This document shows positions 11,151-22,280 of a stretch of DNA of 64,000 bases, in pieces. The DNA lies in NCBI GenBank assembly GCA_030762175.1, contig CM060834.1:28163501-28227500 (forward strand). Reading direction: 5' to 3'. The translations under genes and the position numbers were made by a program. The stretch comes from Metallyticus violacea (lineage: Eukaryota > Arthropoda > Insecta > Mantodea > Metallyticidae). Position 1 is the stretch's first letter. Every line of letters starts with the position of its first letter. Under the pieces are notes generated by a model that saw only the letters and a list, made by a program, of their open reading frames with translations, was not told where the DNA came from and ran no database searches.

Positions 11151-14033
11151 GACTATATAAAATGTCGTTGCTGAGGATATTGCAAGAAGATCTTCGAGTG
11201 ATCTATGAATATTTACAAGCATCCTTAAATATTGGATGCTCATACATTTTACATGATCATTTAAGGGCAGAAGATAGCTCGAGTAGAAAGAAAATGATCT
11301 ATTAAAGCTGCAACATATTGCTCGTCTTCATAATACTCATGAGTAAATGACCTCTGTCTGCTCATTCGATTGGGGCCCTTGGGAACCTTCATGTCTGTGT
11401 GTTTGCTTTACCTCGATCCATTGACCTTACATTCGTTTTGCTGTGGATGCATTTCGTCCACCATGAGGATCTGAATGGCATTCCGCACTCTCAGTATGTC
11501 ACAATTCTCCCTTGATCAATTTCAGACACCTGCTGGTGTTGCTGTGGCATTTTTAACCTTCTGGGCAAATGTTTAACACGTCACTTATGGGCATTGCAAT
11601 TATAATGGCCAGCAGTGTTAATAATGGGAACTCTTGCCATGATTCTGAAAGCATAATAGGTGATGAAGCATGTCTATCAACATAATTCAGAAACAAAGCG
11701 TCAGTCATTTGTAAGCATCGGAATTTCTAAGCACTAAAACCAGAATGAAGCGGAATGAAGCTATGTTGGTACTTAACTGAAGTAGTGCTGGTGGTGGTGA
11801 TATATAAGCGGACCTCATTTGAACTTTTGGGGGGTGTTGGTTTATTCAATCAGGCAAAATTGTTAGGGACCGCAAATATGTGATTGTCTCATGTCATGAA
11901 TCCTAAACGTCCGGTTCTTCTCTCGTCTCATTTCTTCCTCCTGGAGGTACCCTCATGGGGGTTTAGGAACAAATGGCTAGCTCTTAAGCACTGCTGAAAG
12001 TAGCAAAAAATCCTCCCTTAAGGAAAAATGACCAAATGATGCTGAGCCGGCACGTCGTGACAGTGCCCCATTCTAAGCGACGATTGTTGCAAAGACAACA
12101 GTAGAGTTCAAACATTACCCTACAGCCCAGATCCACATCCAAGCTACTGCTGCTATTACTTCTTCTATAAGCTGAAGAAGGATGTTTAAAATAACAGTAA
12201 AAGTTTATATATTTCCACCACCTCGAAAAGATAATCAAATTTTAAACTTTTGAATCACATCTGGTATATTCGGAGGATTGTTTGCAATCAAGTGACAAGT
12301 TTAGAAGTTCAACTAGCGTCGCTCTTAAACCTAAGAAAATGAATCTAACTTCGGCGGTGTGCTCCCATGCATGTCTTAGAAATGTACATTACCGGCCTTT
12401 CCGGCGCAAAATACTCTCATTTCGAGATTGTTAAGCAATGTAACAGGTTGATTTCACCACCAGCAAGAAAAGTATATCACGTGTACTAAGCGAAAAAGAT
12501 AAGGCCAGAATAGAGCTTATTCCAGAGGGCAAGAAACAGGCAAATTCATGACCAGCCATGAACCATATCCCTTAAACAATTTGAAAAGTTAAAATTCCTG
12601 TCTTTGGTTCAAAGCCAGCAATGCAGATATTCATTTAATTGAAATTCGGGATCTCAGTGCAGCTGTGAACACAATTATTCACCGGGATTTGAACCTTAAT
12701 AAATCTGTCTGGTTGCTCAAGATAAGGGCTCAAGCCACACGTGTTTCATCCCACTATTTTTGGAAGATATGGAGAGTGAGAAACTGGAATACATTCCAGG
12801 CTTTGCCGCAACGGGCTGTTAAATCACCTGGTCGTACATGGCACAGTGGGCTTCTGTGGATTTGGGTTATAGAAAAGGAAAGCTGCCAGGAGTGGAATAA
12901 AGTGGACTATACTTCCACCAACACCAGCTAATTGCAGTGGAAACTCGAGACAGGGAGTTAGTTGACGTTTGAGGTCACCACATAGAATATCACTGTAGGA
13001 GAAGGCATGGTTTTTTTAAGTTAAAAACAATTGAATTTGTCAAAGTGAGGGACTACTTTAATAACCCCCGAGGGTATAATATCTGAGAGTAAATACATTA
13101 GTACTAAGCATGTATTAAAAAAGATTGCAGAAACGCGACAACGTTGTTTTTCTGTACGAGAACTGATACACTTTAAACTCAGTTCCAGATAAACGAGCAT
13201 CGAGGCCCTCCAGTACTATGCCATAATCGCAACAAACCCTCCGTGTAAGTAAAATAGCAGTATAATCAGTGACATTTGTGTCTGTTAACTTGCAGCTTTT
13301 CTTAATACAATCTAGTTCTGGAGTTGTAGTTTTCTAAATGTCAGATGTTTGAAAAATCAGGGAGAGGAAGTCAGTTTGTTGATGGCTGTAAATTCCATAC
13401 ATTCTCCATATCGTAACAGTTGTCTCGGTTCTTGCTATCTATTGTGATAGACCTAACTCTAAGACCATTAAGCATGAGTAGGTTTCACCGTGTTTATCCC
13501 TTGCCTTTGTTGTACACCACAGAGCAGCTCTGTGGCGCCACTTTATCTTCATATCCTGCCATTGTCGTCGTGACATTCAATAAGGGGTTCGCCGAGATAA
13601 CCTAATTGATATGCGGAATGTATAGAACATTGATATACATTGAACATGACCAGTTTAGACGTCTTGCTATGTAAAGGGTCAGTGATGATGCACTTCATAT
13701 CACGGCCTTGAATATTTCCTAAACAAGTGAGCTGTTTTCGCAAAATTGATGAGTAGAGAAGGTTTCAAATTTAGGCAGCGAGTCCTACTGGATGTTGATA
13801 AGCCGAGAAATTAATAATGAAAACATTGCACGAACAGAACTACTTGATGCCATTCACAAACAAGGGGTAGTGGTAATAGTAACGGACTTGTATTGTGACA
13901 AGTTTAAAGTACACGGATGTAAATGTAACTGTCGCTGGACCTTACGGCTGTACGTGCTAATAAGTCCTTTTAACAAACAAAATACACAATTCACAAAAAA
14001 CGGTAACTTAATTGCTATGATTAACGTTGTATA
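11151..14033. other. Unassigned spacer
   Basis: Several short frames occur (11984-12238 minus, 12665-12931 plus, 13549-13743 minus, 13792-14073 plus), none recognised. 11300-11700 and 12600-12960 are less AT-rich than the average and may be old, unnamed repeats. Confidence 0.4.
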
Positions 14034-14850
14034 TACCGAGGGTGTCAAAAATATATACACACTTTCACAGTAGATAACTATTTAATATATTTCAAAGTTG
14101 GACCGAAAAACAACAGTAATGTGTAGTATGTAGTTGTGTAAATAGATGTGACTCGCATAAATTATGATAGCGTTGCTACGTGACAGATAAATCAACAATG
14201 AACAAATGAAGCCAAGATTATCGTTATGTTCTGTAAACAGATGAGACTCATATTATGTTATGTTAGCGTTGCTACAACAAAATGGAGCCAAGATTATCGT
14301 TTGAACAGCGGAAATTAATTTTGAAGTAGTATTGGAAAACCGAGAATGTTATTTAAGTTCAAAGGCAATGGAGACGTGTGTACAGAACGCATTGGAGACA
14401 AATTTGAGACTCAAGGTACCGTTCGCGATGTTCACAAGGGCAGATCTGGGAGACCTCGCACAGCAACAAACCCTGCGCATTGAATCCAAGGCATTATCCT
14501 AGTCACTATCCTAGGCACTGGATAGGACGAAGAGGTCCGATTGAGTTTCCACCGCGTTCTCCGGATGTAACTCCATTGGACTTCTACCTGTGGGGAACTC
14601 TTAAGAATGTTGTATACCGTTGAAAACCAGCTACACTGGCAGCACTTCGGGAAAAAATTGAAACGGCATGTGCTGCAATCGCTGAGGACACTTTCGCAAA
14701 CGTTGCTCAATCAGTAGTTCAACGTACTCAGAAGTGTATCGACGCCGATGGTGGGGGCATTTTGAGCAACTGTTGTAACTGTAAAAGTCTTAAGATGATT
14801 AGTGTTCATCATTTTATATTTGTGTGATTGCTGTTTTGTTATGTTAACAC
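14034..14850 (+). mobile_element. Short mariner-like element, copy 1
   Basis: The left end, accgagggtgtcaaaaa followed by tatacacactttca, is the same terminus seen reversed at the right end of 60357-61249. The two copies align over almost all their length, including flanking noncoding parts and the tail after the stop (tgtaaaagtc, tgattagtg, gttttgttatgttaacac). The right terminus here is replaced by a CA repeat, so the end coordinate is approximate. It contains an internally deleted transposase gene. Confidence 0.78.
14282..14777 (+). pseudogene. Mariner-like transposase with central deletion, copy 1
   Basis: Begins at ATG 14282 with MEPRLSFEQRKLILK, then through one stop and a frameshift a DUF4817-like HTH region ending in RSGRPRTAT-type sequence near 14440-14465. 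It then jumps directly to WIGRRGPIEFPPRSPDVTPL and DFYLWGTLKN, the C-terminal block with the third catalytic aspartate, and ends with TQKCIDADGG. Family members have roughly 200 residues between these parts, including the first two catalytic aspartates; these are missing. The same junction is present in copy 2 (60480-60987). It cannot make an active transposase, but could have been moved by one encoded elsewhere. Confidence 0.75.
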
Positions 14851-14869
14851 ACACTCACACACACACACA
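14847..14869. repeat. CA dinucleotide repeat
   Basis: Interrupted (CA)n at the right edge of the mariner-like element, where copy 2 has the proper terminus. Confidence 0.8.
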
Positions 14870-14870
14870 T

Positions 14871-16716
14871 ACCTTAAATGCACAAAGGCGTGCCATATTT
14901 AAACTAAGAAATACACAAAGGCACCATAAAACATTGTAAGACAATGTGGAACACTGTTGAGGTCACTGTAGAACACTGCAGAAGTTACTGTATTTCAAGC
15001 CTGCTATGGGCTCTTGATCGCGTAGCTGGAGAACAAGAACTAAGTCTAGCAACAAGGATTAAGTCTAGCAATACGCATGGCTTTGTATGCCTTTCAGTCT
15101 GCTGAGTTGGCGGGCAGAGAAACCAACTTAGAAAAAATGAAATTTCTGTTTGATGGTGGGAATTTTTTTAAGAGAGATGTTTAAGCCATTAAGATGTTTA
15201 AAAAAAGCCTCGAACAGTGTTTTATATGCCTTTATGTGTTTCTTACTTTAAATGTGGCACACTTTTGTACATTTTAAGTTGTGTCAGGTCTCCTAAGGAG
15301 AACTTTTTACATTCCTTTTAAAAGTATATATATGTAATACACCGATATCTTACATCGCACTTTCTATTAGTAATTTTATGTACATATATAAATACATGAC
15401 TAGAACCCTTACCCCTGCGCTCCCCTTCCCTTTATTCAACCTTGCTCCCAACCGCCCTCTCTTCTCCATTAACCTTCTTTGCCGGGTCTTCGCCAGAAAT
15501 ATTCCCGATTTGTATGTGTATCTTCCATGCACCAACACTTTCCGGGAGACGTTCAAACTCCTGTAGAAATTGAAAAATTGTGATGGCAAATTCTCATTTC
15601 TTAAAATCTGTGTTCCCCTGCACTTTGCCAGAATATTCCTCAAGTTATCGCTTTCTCCGCAAAGATGGCAGCCTAGAATGACTCCTTAGTGTTGATAAAA
15701 TGTGCCGTAAACAGACAGATGAGCACTCTGGCCCTTCCTATTTAGTTTAATTCCACTTTGCAAGCAAAATATGACGTAAAATGTATTAAGACATTCTGTT
15801 CCGAAAAATGCTGAGCTCTATTTTTCAAGGTTACCCTGTAATAGATAATGAATAATTTGCTTGAATGATTATTTTCATCAATGTTTAATGGTTTATATTT
15901 TGCTCAGCAATTATGTAGTATAATTTAGTACATTCCCTAAAATAGTTAGTGAGCTGTGATTGTTTTTATCTACAAGCCTATGCACTTTAACTTTTTATTT
16001 TTAATTAACAGAAAGAAATAACACTTGATACTAATTTAAAAAGAAGGACGTGAGGAGGGTGTGTTAGAAAACTACTATAAGAATTATTCTAAGAAACAAT
16101 TTCTATATGTCTAATGCGGTTTAATTTTGTAACCTTTTTAAACTTCAAATTACATTCCTGTAAAAAGGTAAAAAGTGGACTTTGATTGTTTTTCCCTTGT
16201 ACTCTTCAGTTGTTTCTGCTGCCATCTGTGAAGGTACGAGTTTGCTAAAGAAGCGTGTTGTGTGTTTTATTCATATCCTCCGTTGCTGCCTTAGACACCA
16301 GCTAGTTCACTTATGTTGCAACTCTAGAAAGTGGGGTTGTTTTTGTTTGTTTGTTTGTTTTTTCAAGTTTTATATAAATGCGGCCCACGTAACTGTAGCT
16401 GAGTGCTTAACAAATTTACAGTTGCATTCTCCTCGCGCAACCGTAGAGCAACACTGTTAGTACTCTTCTATGGAATAGCACAGCTTTGTTGAAGAGCAAA
16501 CTAAATTTAAGATATGTTGTCATGTATGTATCTTCGTCTGTACAGAAGAGAAGGGAGCTCGGTGCCATAATTTCACGTGATTCCATGCCATAAATAGAAC
16601 AGACAATACATTCCTATACTTGTAAACCTTGGAATAACTAAAATTAGTATATCAGACTCGCTGCAATGCACCTTTTAACGTTTTACATAAAAAAGTGTAG
16701 ATTCTGATTTCTCCAT
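14871..16716. other. Unassigned spacer
   Basis: Overlapping frames at 15350-15643 (minus) and 15378-15566 (plus), and one at 16182-16460 (plus), do not resemble known proteins. The rest is AT-rich. Confidence 0.4.
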
Positions 16717-16822
16717 GTGTATATTCTATAACAGTTGCTCCTATCCACCCGCGCTGAAATATAATTATGTTTATTTATGTAAGCACACTCATCATATTTT
16801 GGCCTTCTAATTAGTAATATAA

Positions 16823-16879
<57 letters not shown>

Positions 16880-17880
16880 ATAAGCTTTAACTTCAATGTA
16901 AGGATTTTACAGAAGAGAATGCATCTGGTGTTTTTCCATTGCGATAGTTTGAATATAAAAGAGGGCCATAAACCCGACACAAAGAAAAAGGGACGAATGT
17001 GAACCTCCTTTATTTAAAAAAAAACGCCATTGCAATATTAATAAACTGAAGGACTTTTAACCCACTTGCGGCTTTGACCCCTAAAGGCCGTTGTAATGGT
17101 AGCCTTTAAACTAGCCAATGTCAACGAAATGTTTTAAACTTTCAAAAATAGCGAATGGCACGCGTGGCAAGTGAACTAAAGCAAGTCAATGGAAAATGTG
17201 TTTGAACCTTTAAAGAAAAATGCGAAGATGACCCTTTGCCAGTCGTTAAGCCAACAATTATTTGATTTGAATTTAATATATAAGGGGGCCGTTGTTTGGG
17301 TGGGACACTCAGTTCGACTTAGTTGAGCAGTTCGAGGAAGAAGTTGTAAGTTCGGCGTTGCTAAGACATGCAGTTATAAGATCTACACGCGGCAAGATAC
17401 TGGATACGTTCAGTTTCAAGTTCCGCACGCGGCGAGACAGACATTTTTAATTTTAACACGTGGCAAGATACACGCAATTTTTACTCAGTTTGAAGTTTTA
17501 CACGCGGCGAGACGAAAGCAGTGTAAGTTCCAGATACGGTGAGGAGCTACTCTTTTTTTCATTCCTCAGTTTGAAGTTTCACACGCGGTAACTAAGTTTC
17601 TATCGGCGTGGCTAAGTCTATCGTACGCAAAACACCAGAGGATGCGAAAATTTTGTACTTAATAAATTACCTATATGTGTATATATATATTGTGTTGCAT
17701 CGCTGCTTATTTGCACTATTGGAATCCTCTTCTGGTCCTGTTGAGTCCTAATCAACAAAATTGCAACATTCACTCTAGAAATTGTCATTGAAACGTGGGC
17801 AACAACACCGAAGCGACCAATAATCGATTTACTAAACAGTTTCAAAATTTGGCGCCACAAACAAACATTTTCACATTAGG
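16717..17880 (+). repeat. LTR-like dispersed repeat, copy 1
   Basis: Aligns in the same orientation with 57302-58510. Shared landmarks, in order, are a ccacccgcgctgaaatataa-type start, a GT-rich spot, tcata then taacttcaatgtaagg, atgttttaaactttcaaaaa, a TATA-like TATATAAG (17277-17284), several CACGCGGCGAGAC-type motifs at 17380-17590, an AATAAA (17661), caaaacaccagagga, and a TTTGGCGCCAC string (17848-17858) that looks like the primer-binding site next to an LTR. TATA box, poly(A) signal and this end suggest a solo LTR or LTR plus leader of a Gypsy-type element. No gag or pol follows, and terminal TG/CA and a target duplication were not fixed, so the LTR reading is inference. Confidence 0.5.
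16824..16878. repeat. GT microsatellite
   Basis: About 27 TG units, uninterrupted, inside the LTR-like repeat. The second copy has only a short tgtatgtgtgt at this point, so the array expanded after the copies separated. Confidence 0.92.
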
Positions 17881-20490
17881 CTCGAATTGTTTGAGCCCAT
17901 CAAACCGTTTCAATTCTTCCAAAATAACTTTTTGTGCCGTAAAATGACAAAGGTATCATTTAAATTTATAGTACTTTTCACATAAGACTTAAAATAGTTT
18001 TTGTTTTATTTACACCTAAGATAATTATTGTAATAGACTGATTTACTTTTTCTTTGGCGAATTTTCTTTATTAACCCTGATTGTCTAATTTCTTTTGTTA
18101 TTATAAATACCGAACCCAAATAATTCACGTAAAACTTTCGCGTGAAATCATTTTCAAAAACTTTATGTTGTGATAAAATAGTAAAGACTTTAAATACATA
18201 AGTGAAAAGTGAAAAAAGTGAAAAAATGTGTTTTATGTTTAAATAAATATTCCTTATAGACAGATTGTTCAATATACCAGTGCTCCATTATTCCAGAATT
18301 TTTATATAATTACAAATTACAATTATTCCTGCTCCAACAAATCTTATCAACAAATTACCAGCAAGTGATAGTACATGTAGTTAAAGAAGGGGAGGTTAGA
18401 GTTTGTGCATAAATCTGCTGCTGTTTACAACGCAAAGCTAGGCGATTCATGCCGTTCTAATAATACTTCGAAATCATTCCTTTGCCCACAATGAAATCCT
18501 TATGTGAAATGTTAATAAGCTTCGAGAAAATAATTGTTAATAATTTCATGAATTTTTAAATGAGTGTAAAGACAAACTGTACTCATTTTATCCATTTTAT
18601 GACAGTCTGTTACTGAGCTGCAAGAGTAAAGCTTATTCTTCTTATTGCTTTTTTAAAAAATGAATTATCTCAATATCAAGCAAATTATTTTTAAAAAATA
18701 ATGAACCTGTGTTTAATATATTAATGTGAGATCAGAGGCCCTATATTACTAATGCGAAGTGATTCATACTTTTGTACCTTTTTCTCACAAAGTATGCAGA
18801 TACTTCAGTGAAACTTTTATTGCTTATTTTTCATTACATATGTTCTGGGCTCCAGCTTAGAGAATTTACTTTATAAAATTAATACGTTATTATTTTTGTG
18901 ACAGGTTTCTTTTTAAAAAAATTATATTAATATCCATGTACAAAAATTCTTATGGAAGTGACGTAAAACTAGAGCTCAGCAATAAATGTAACAATGAAGA
19001 CCAAATGTAAAAATTTCATGCTTCTTTGTTCATTGGTTTATTATAAAAAGTTACATATGTTGTGGCTTTTTCACTTATGACTAAAATAGTGTTAAAGTTA
19101 ATAGAACTAATTGTCAATGTACATACTAATTCATTTCTTTCACCTGTATCTTTACACAAAGTAATATTACTACCACACATATTAATGAGACAGTTTCACT
19201 GAGCACTGTAATTAAACACATTACGTAATTAAAAGCACTTACAGTAGGAATTTTTCAATAAATGACATACCAAATAAGCAAAAAAATCCAAATAATTATT
19301 TAGAACCAAAAACTAAAACTTGAATTTTTTCCAAAATTTGACCTCTGATCTTACCATAAGGTTTTTTTTTTTTTTTTCCCCACTATGTATAAGGGTTCGG
19401 TTTTACAAAGAAATGTTATAAAGAGATAAAAAAAATCGTTTGCTTTTAACTATTGCACCATAGCAACAGTGGCCAGGCCAGATCTTCGCTAGAGGGGTAT
19501 GAATTTCCTCCACTCATGAGCAGACATATTTATTACTGCCTTCAGATGTGCTGATCGCAGAAATTCGAAGTGCCCTTCTGAAATAACCGGGTGCGCTTGA
19601 CCTATACCCTGCAGGCCTTTACTGGCTCCAGAAGAAACAAAAGACTGGGAGAGACAGGAAATGTCTAGGTGCGTGCTTTCGTTTGTGTGTGTTAGAGAGA
19701 GAGAGGTACAAGACGAAGAGGAAAAATAGAAGCATTACTTCATGTTATAATAATATTTTGAAAGCACATGAAAGGAAAGAGATGGAAAACATTTCAACTT
19801 CGTAATGTCAACATTCAGAATTGTATGTACTCCTTCCTTCAAATAGAACATTGAAGGAAATATTAAGGCTTCTTCTTATAAATCGATTTATTTCATGTTT
19901 ATACGCTATCGGCTTTACTTGCTTGCATTTTCTCTACAATGCATTACCAAGAAATCCCAATCTGGCATGCTATTTGAAGTGGAAACGGGATTCAAACTAA
20001 TGAAAGTCTACCACAAATGTGTTTATTTGTTATCTAGAAAACAAGCCCTAATTATCTTTCACAACATGTTTAGTAATATGAATAAAACTTACGCCGGGGA
20101 TTTATTTCTAGTAAAAAACTAAACACAATAATGCTGGTCAAAAAGCTAATAATAAACGTTTATGATGTATAATGATACAGTGCCCTCATTCCCTACGCAA
20201 TCGGATTTTGTATATATTAGTGGAAACCGGTTGACCTTCAGTAGAAGCGCGATTCCCGGTAATGCTGAAATTTCCGTTGACGGCGGAAAATGAGCTTGTT
20301 GAGTCGTCTTTATCCCTAGTTATTTCATTTGCATTTCTATAAGAAGTGCGTGTTAGACCTTCTATCTATCTGAACTGTAGGAGAGAATTTCGTTCTAAAT
20401 TTACAGGAATAATGTGGATTGCAAATTTCAGAATGATGGACAAAGTTTAAACCGTGGTATTTTCATTGACAAGAAGACGAAATCAAAAAC
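17881..20490. other. AT-rich spacer
   Basis: Very A/T-rich with a T run at about 19363-19377. No recognisable coding or repeat signature. Confidence 0.5.
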
Positions 20491-20494
20491 TGTG

Positions 20495-20640
20495 TTTTAA
20501 CAGAGAAGAAGCTTGATGAAATTGGTTATTGATTAGAAATGTCTCCTCAATGATTAGCTCAGCAAGTTGGTGTATCTGACGGCAGAGTAAATAAAGCCTC
20601 TCAGCTGGAGCACGTGCATGTATATAAAATATGCTGTATC
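20495..20640 (+). pseudogene. DUF4817-type HTH fragment
   Basis: One plus-strand frame reads TEKKLDEIGY, stop, LEMSPQ, stop, LAQQVGVSDGRV. This fits the linker and second helix-turn-helix of DUF4817-type mariner-like transposases, where LTEEKLDEI precedes a helix with LA-x-x-x-G-V-S. Two stops in about 35 codons make it a relic. The rest of the transposase is not seen on either side. Confidence 0.45.
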
Positions 20641-20644
20641 TGTT

Positions 20645-21300
20645 AAAACCCATGAAAGCTTTGAAACAAAATATTCAGAAGCAGTTTACAATATTCGGAA
20701 GAATGAATTGCTGTGAGTGTCTGGAAATATTTTCAGAAGTATTCATGTATCTCATACACAGGAGAACAAGCATCTCGAGCACCTACTCTGATATTGGGGT
20801 CAATATTAATAAATATAATATTTGCGTTTGATACTTACGATAAACGTTTTAATAGGCACTGATATTATGTATGTTGCAAATTCGGATGTAGAGAATTCTC
20901 ATTCCGCTGCGCAATTGGGCATTGATTTTGCCACCTGCAGAGGTAAATAATGCTGAGCGGCGGAACTCATAGCACGCGTTATTATTTTTTTATTTCGTTA
21001 TTTATTAGAGAAAATAGTTGAATTGAATGTTTATTTATGCACAATAGGTTCAAAGAAATCAACATATAGTGCAAAAACTACTGTGCCAGGCATAAGCGTA
21101 ATGCATTACGAAAATAAAATATGACTTCTTGGCGGCTAAATCATTCACAGCAGAAGCTTCATGACTGTTTGCATCTTCTTCTTCTCCAACGTTATCAGTC
21201 ATCTATTTTGAAACTAAGGAAAACTATTACGTTAAATTCAAAACTTAAAAACTAAGATATATCCTCTCTCTTGGTTCTTTCCGAATTATGTTAACAGCTA
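20645..21300. other. AT-rich spacer
   Basis: No recognisable feature. The frame at 20631-20831 has no family resemblance. Confidence 0.4.
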
Positions 21301-21304
21301 CATA

Positions 21305-21362
21305 TTGAAGCGGGATTGAACCCACGATCTTGGATTTACAAGGCAAGTACGGTTACCAGAAT
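21305..21362 (-). mobile_element. SINE-B head fragment
   Basis: gggattgaacccacgatctt followed by ggatttacaaggcaagtacg and gttaccag closely follows the reversed tRNA-like head of SINE-B as seen at 56975-57025. Only this head portion is present. Confidence 0.5.
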
Positions 21363-21837
21363 CAACTTCTTGTTCACTGAAGCAATCCTCAGGGTTGTCC
21401 TAGATGACCTTGACCACTGATATTGTGAGATGATGTCTTGTTCTGAACTTCTGATATGAAGTTATTCCTTTAAAACGCAATTTGAGTTCCAGCAGGGGTT
21501 TGAAGTTATATCAGAGCTCTACCATCCACATTTTCCGTTTTTGTTTTCAACAAATCTGTATAAAAGTAAAAGCATAGAAATCTGCAACGAGCAAGCTATA
21601 TATGGACAACATATATATTTTAAGTGACATAAACAATTTACGAAAAACGAACACCTTGTTGATGCTCCAAAACCTGAAAGAGTATCCATATCGAAAGCTG
21701 AGGCAAATGTGGGCAGATAGTATTTTCACTATTATAAAGATAGTAGAGAAATCAAATGTTTAATGTGAATCTGCTGATGACATAACCTATGATGATACAG
21801 GTTAAAGGAAAATATAGGTAAAATGATGTATCGAACA

Positions 21838-22280
21838 CGCGTAACTCAAATCAGTCACCTTACTTCCCGGATCTTACACCCTGTAACTTCTACACGTTCC
21901 CTAAAGTGAAACGAATGAATGGTGTTTAACGCCCGTTTTTGCTACAGAGGCACCACAGGCGATGGACACTGGTGATACATGAAATGAAATATTATATTGG
22001 GAAAGGATTTATTTTTAAGGAAGGAAACGTTCCGAGCATAAGTTTAGGGTACCTACCCGGCATTTGCCATTTATGATTACTGAGGAAAACCTGGAAAAAA
22101 CCTCAGTCAGGGAGGACGGTTCTGGTGGGATTCGAACCCCAGACCTCCCGCTCACGAGTCCGCGATTTAACGTCCTCGGCCACTGGTGGCGGTCTTCCTC
22201 AAGCGAAAAAAGTGCTTATTAAATGCAAATTTCAATCAGACGATGAGCTTACAATGCTATTTCGGGTATACTCATACTAC
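21838..22280 (+). pseudogene. Mariner transposase relic split by SINE-A
   Basis: Left of the SINE one frame reads YFPDLTPCNFYTFPKVKR (about 21860-21915), matching the YSPDLAPCDFFLFPKLK block around the third catalytic residue, with the aspartate replaced by asparagine. Right of the SINE the reading resumes as FPQ/AKKVL and then KFQSDDEL (about 22195-22250), which fits the next part of the same transposase. The repeated FP-x-x-K segment is the target duplication of the SINE. Upstream catalytic regions are missing. Confidence 0.6.
21912..22194 (-). mobile_element. SINE-A copy 4 (full length)
   Basis: Complete SINE-A on the minus strand. The left end has gtttaacgcccgtttttgct and the right end has ggattcgaaccccagacctc and the tRNA-like cctcggccactggtgg. 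The flanking duplication ttccctaaagtgaaa (21897-21911) and ttcctcaagcgaaa (22195-22208) is degenerate but recognisable. It interrupts a mariner transposase relic. Confidence 0.85.

Noticed and set aside
15350..15643. Overlapping frames of 97 and 62 codons on opposite strands
   Set aside because: No recognisable motif in either; at most one could be real and neither has supporting context.
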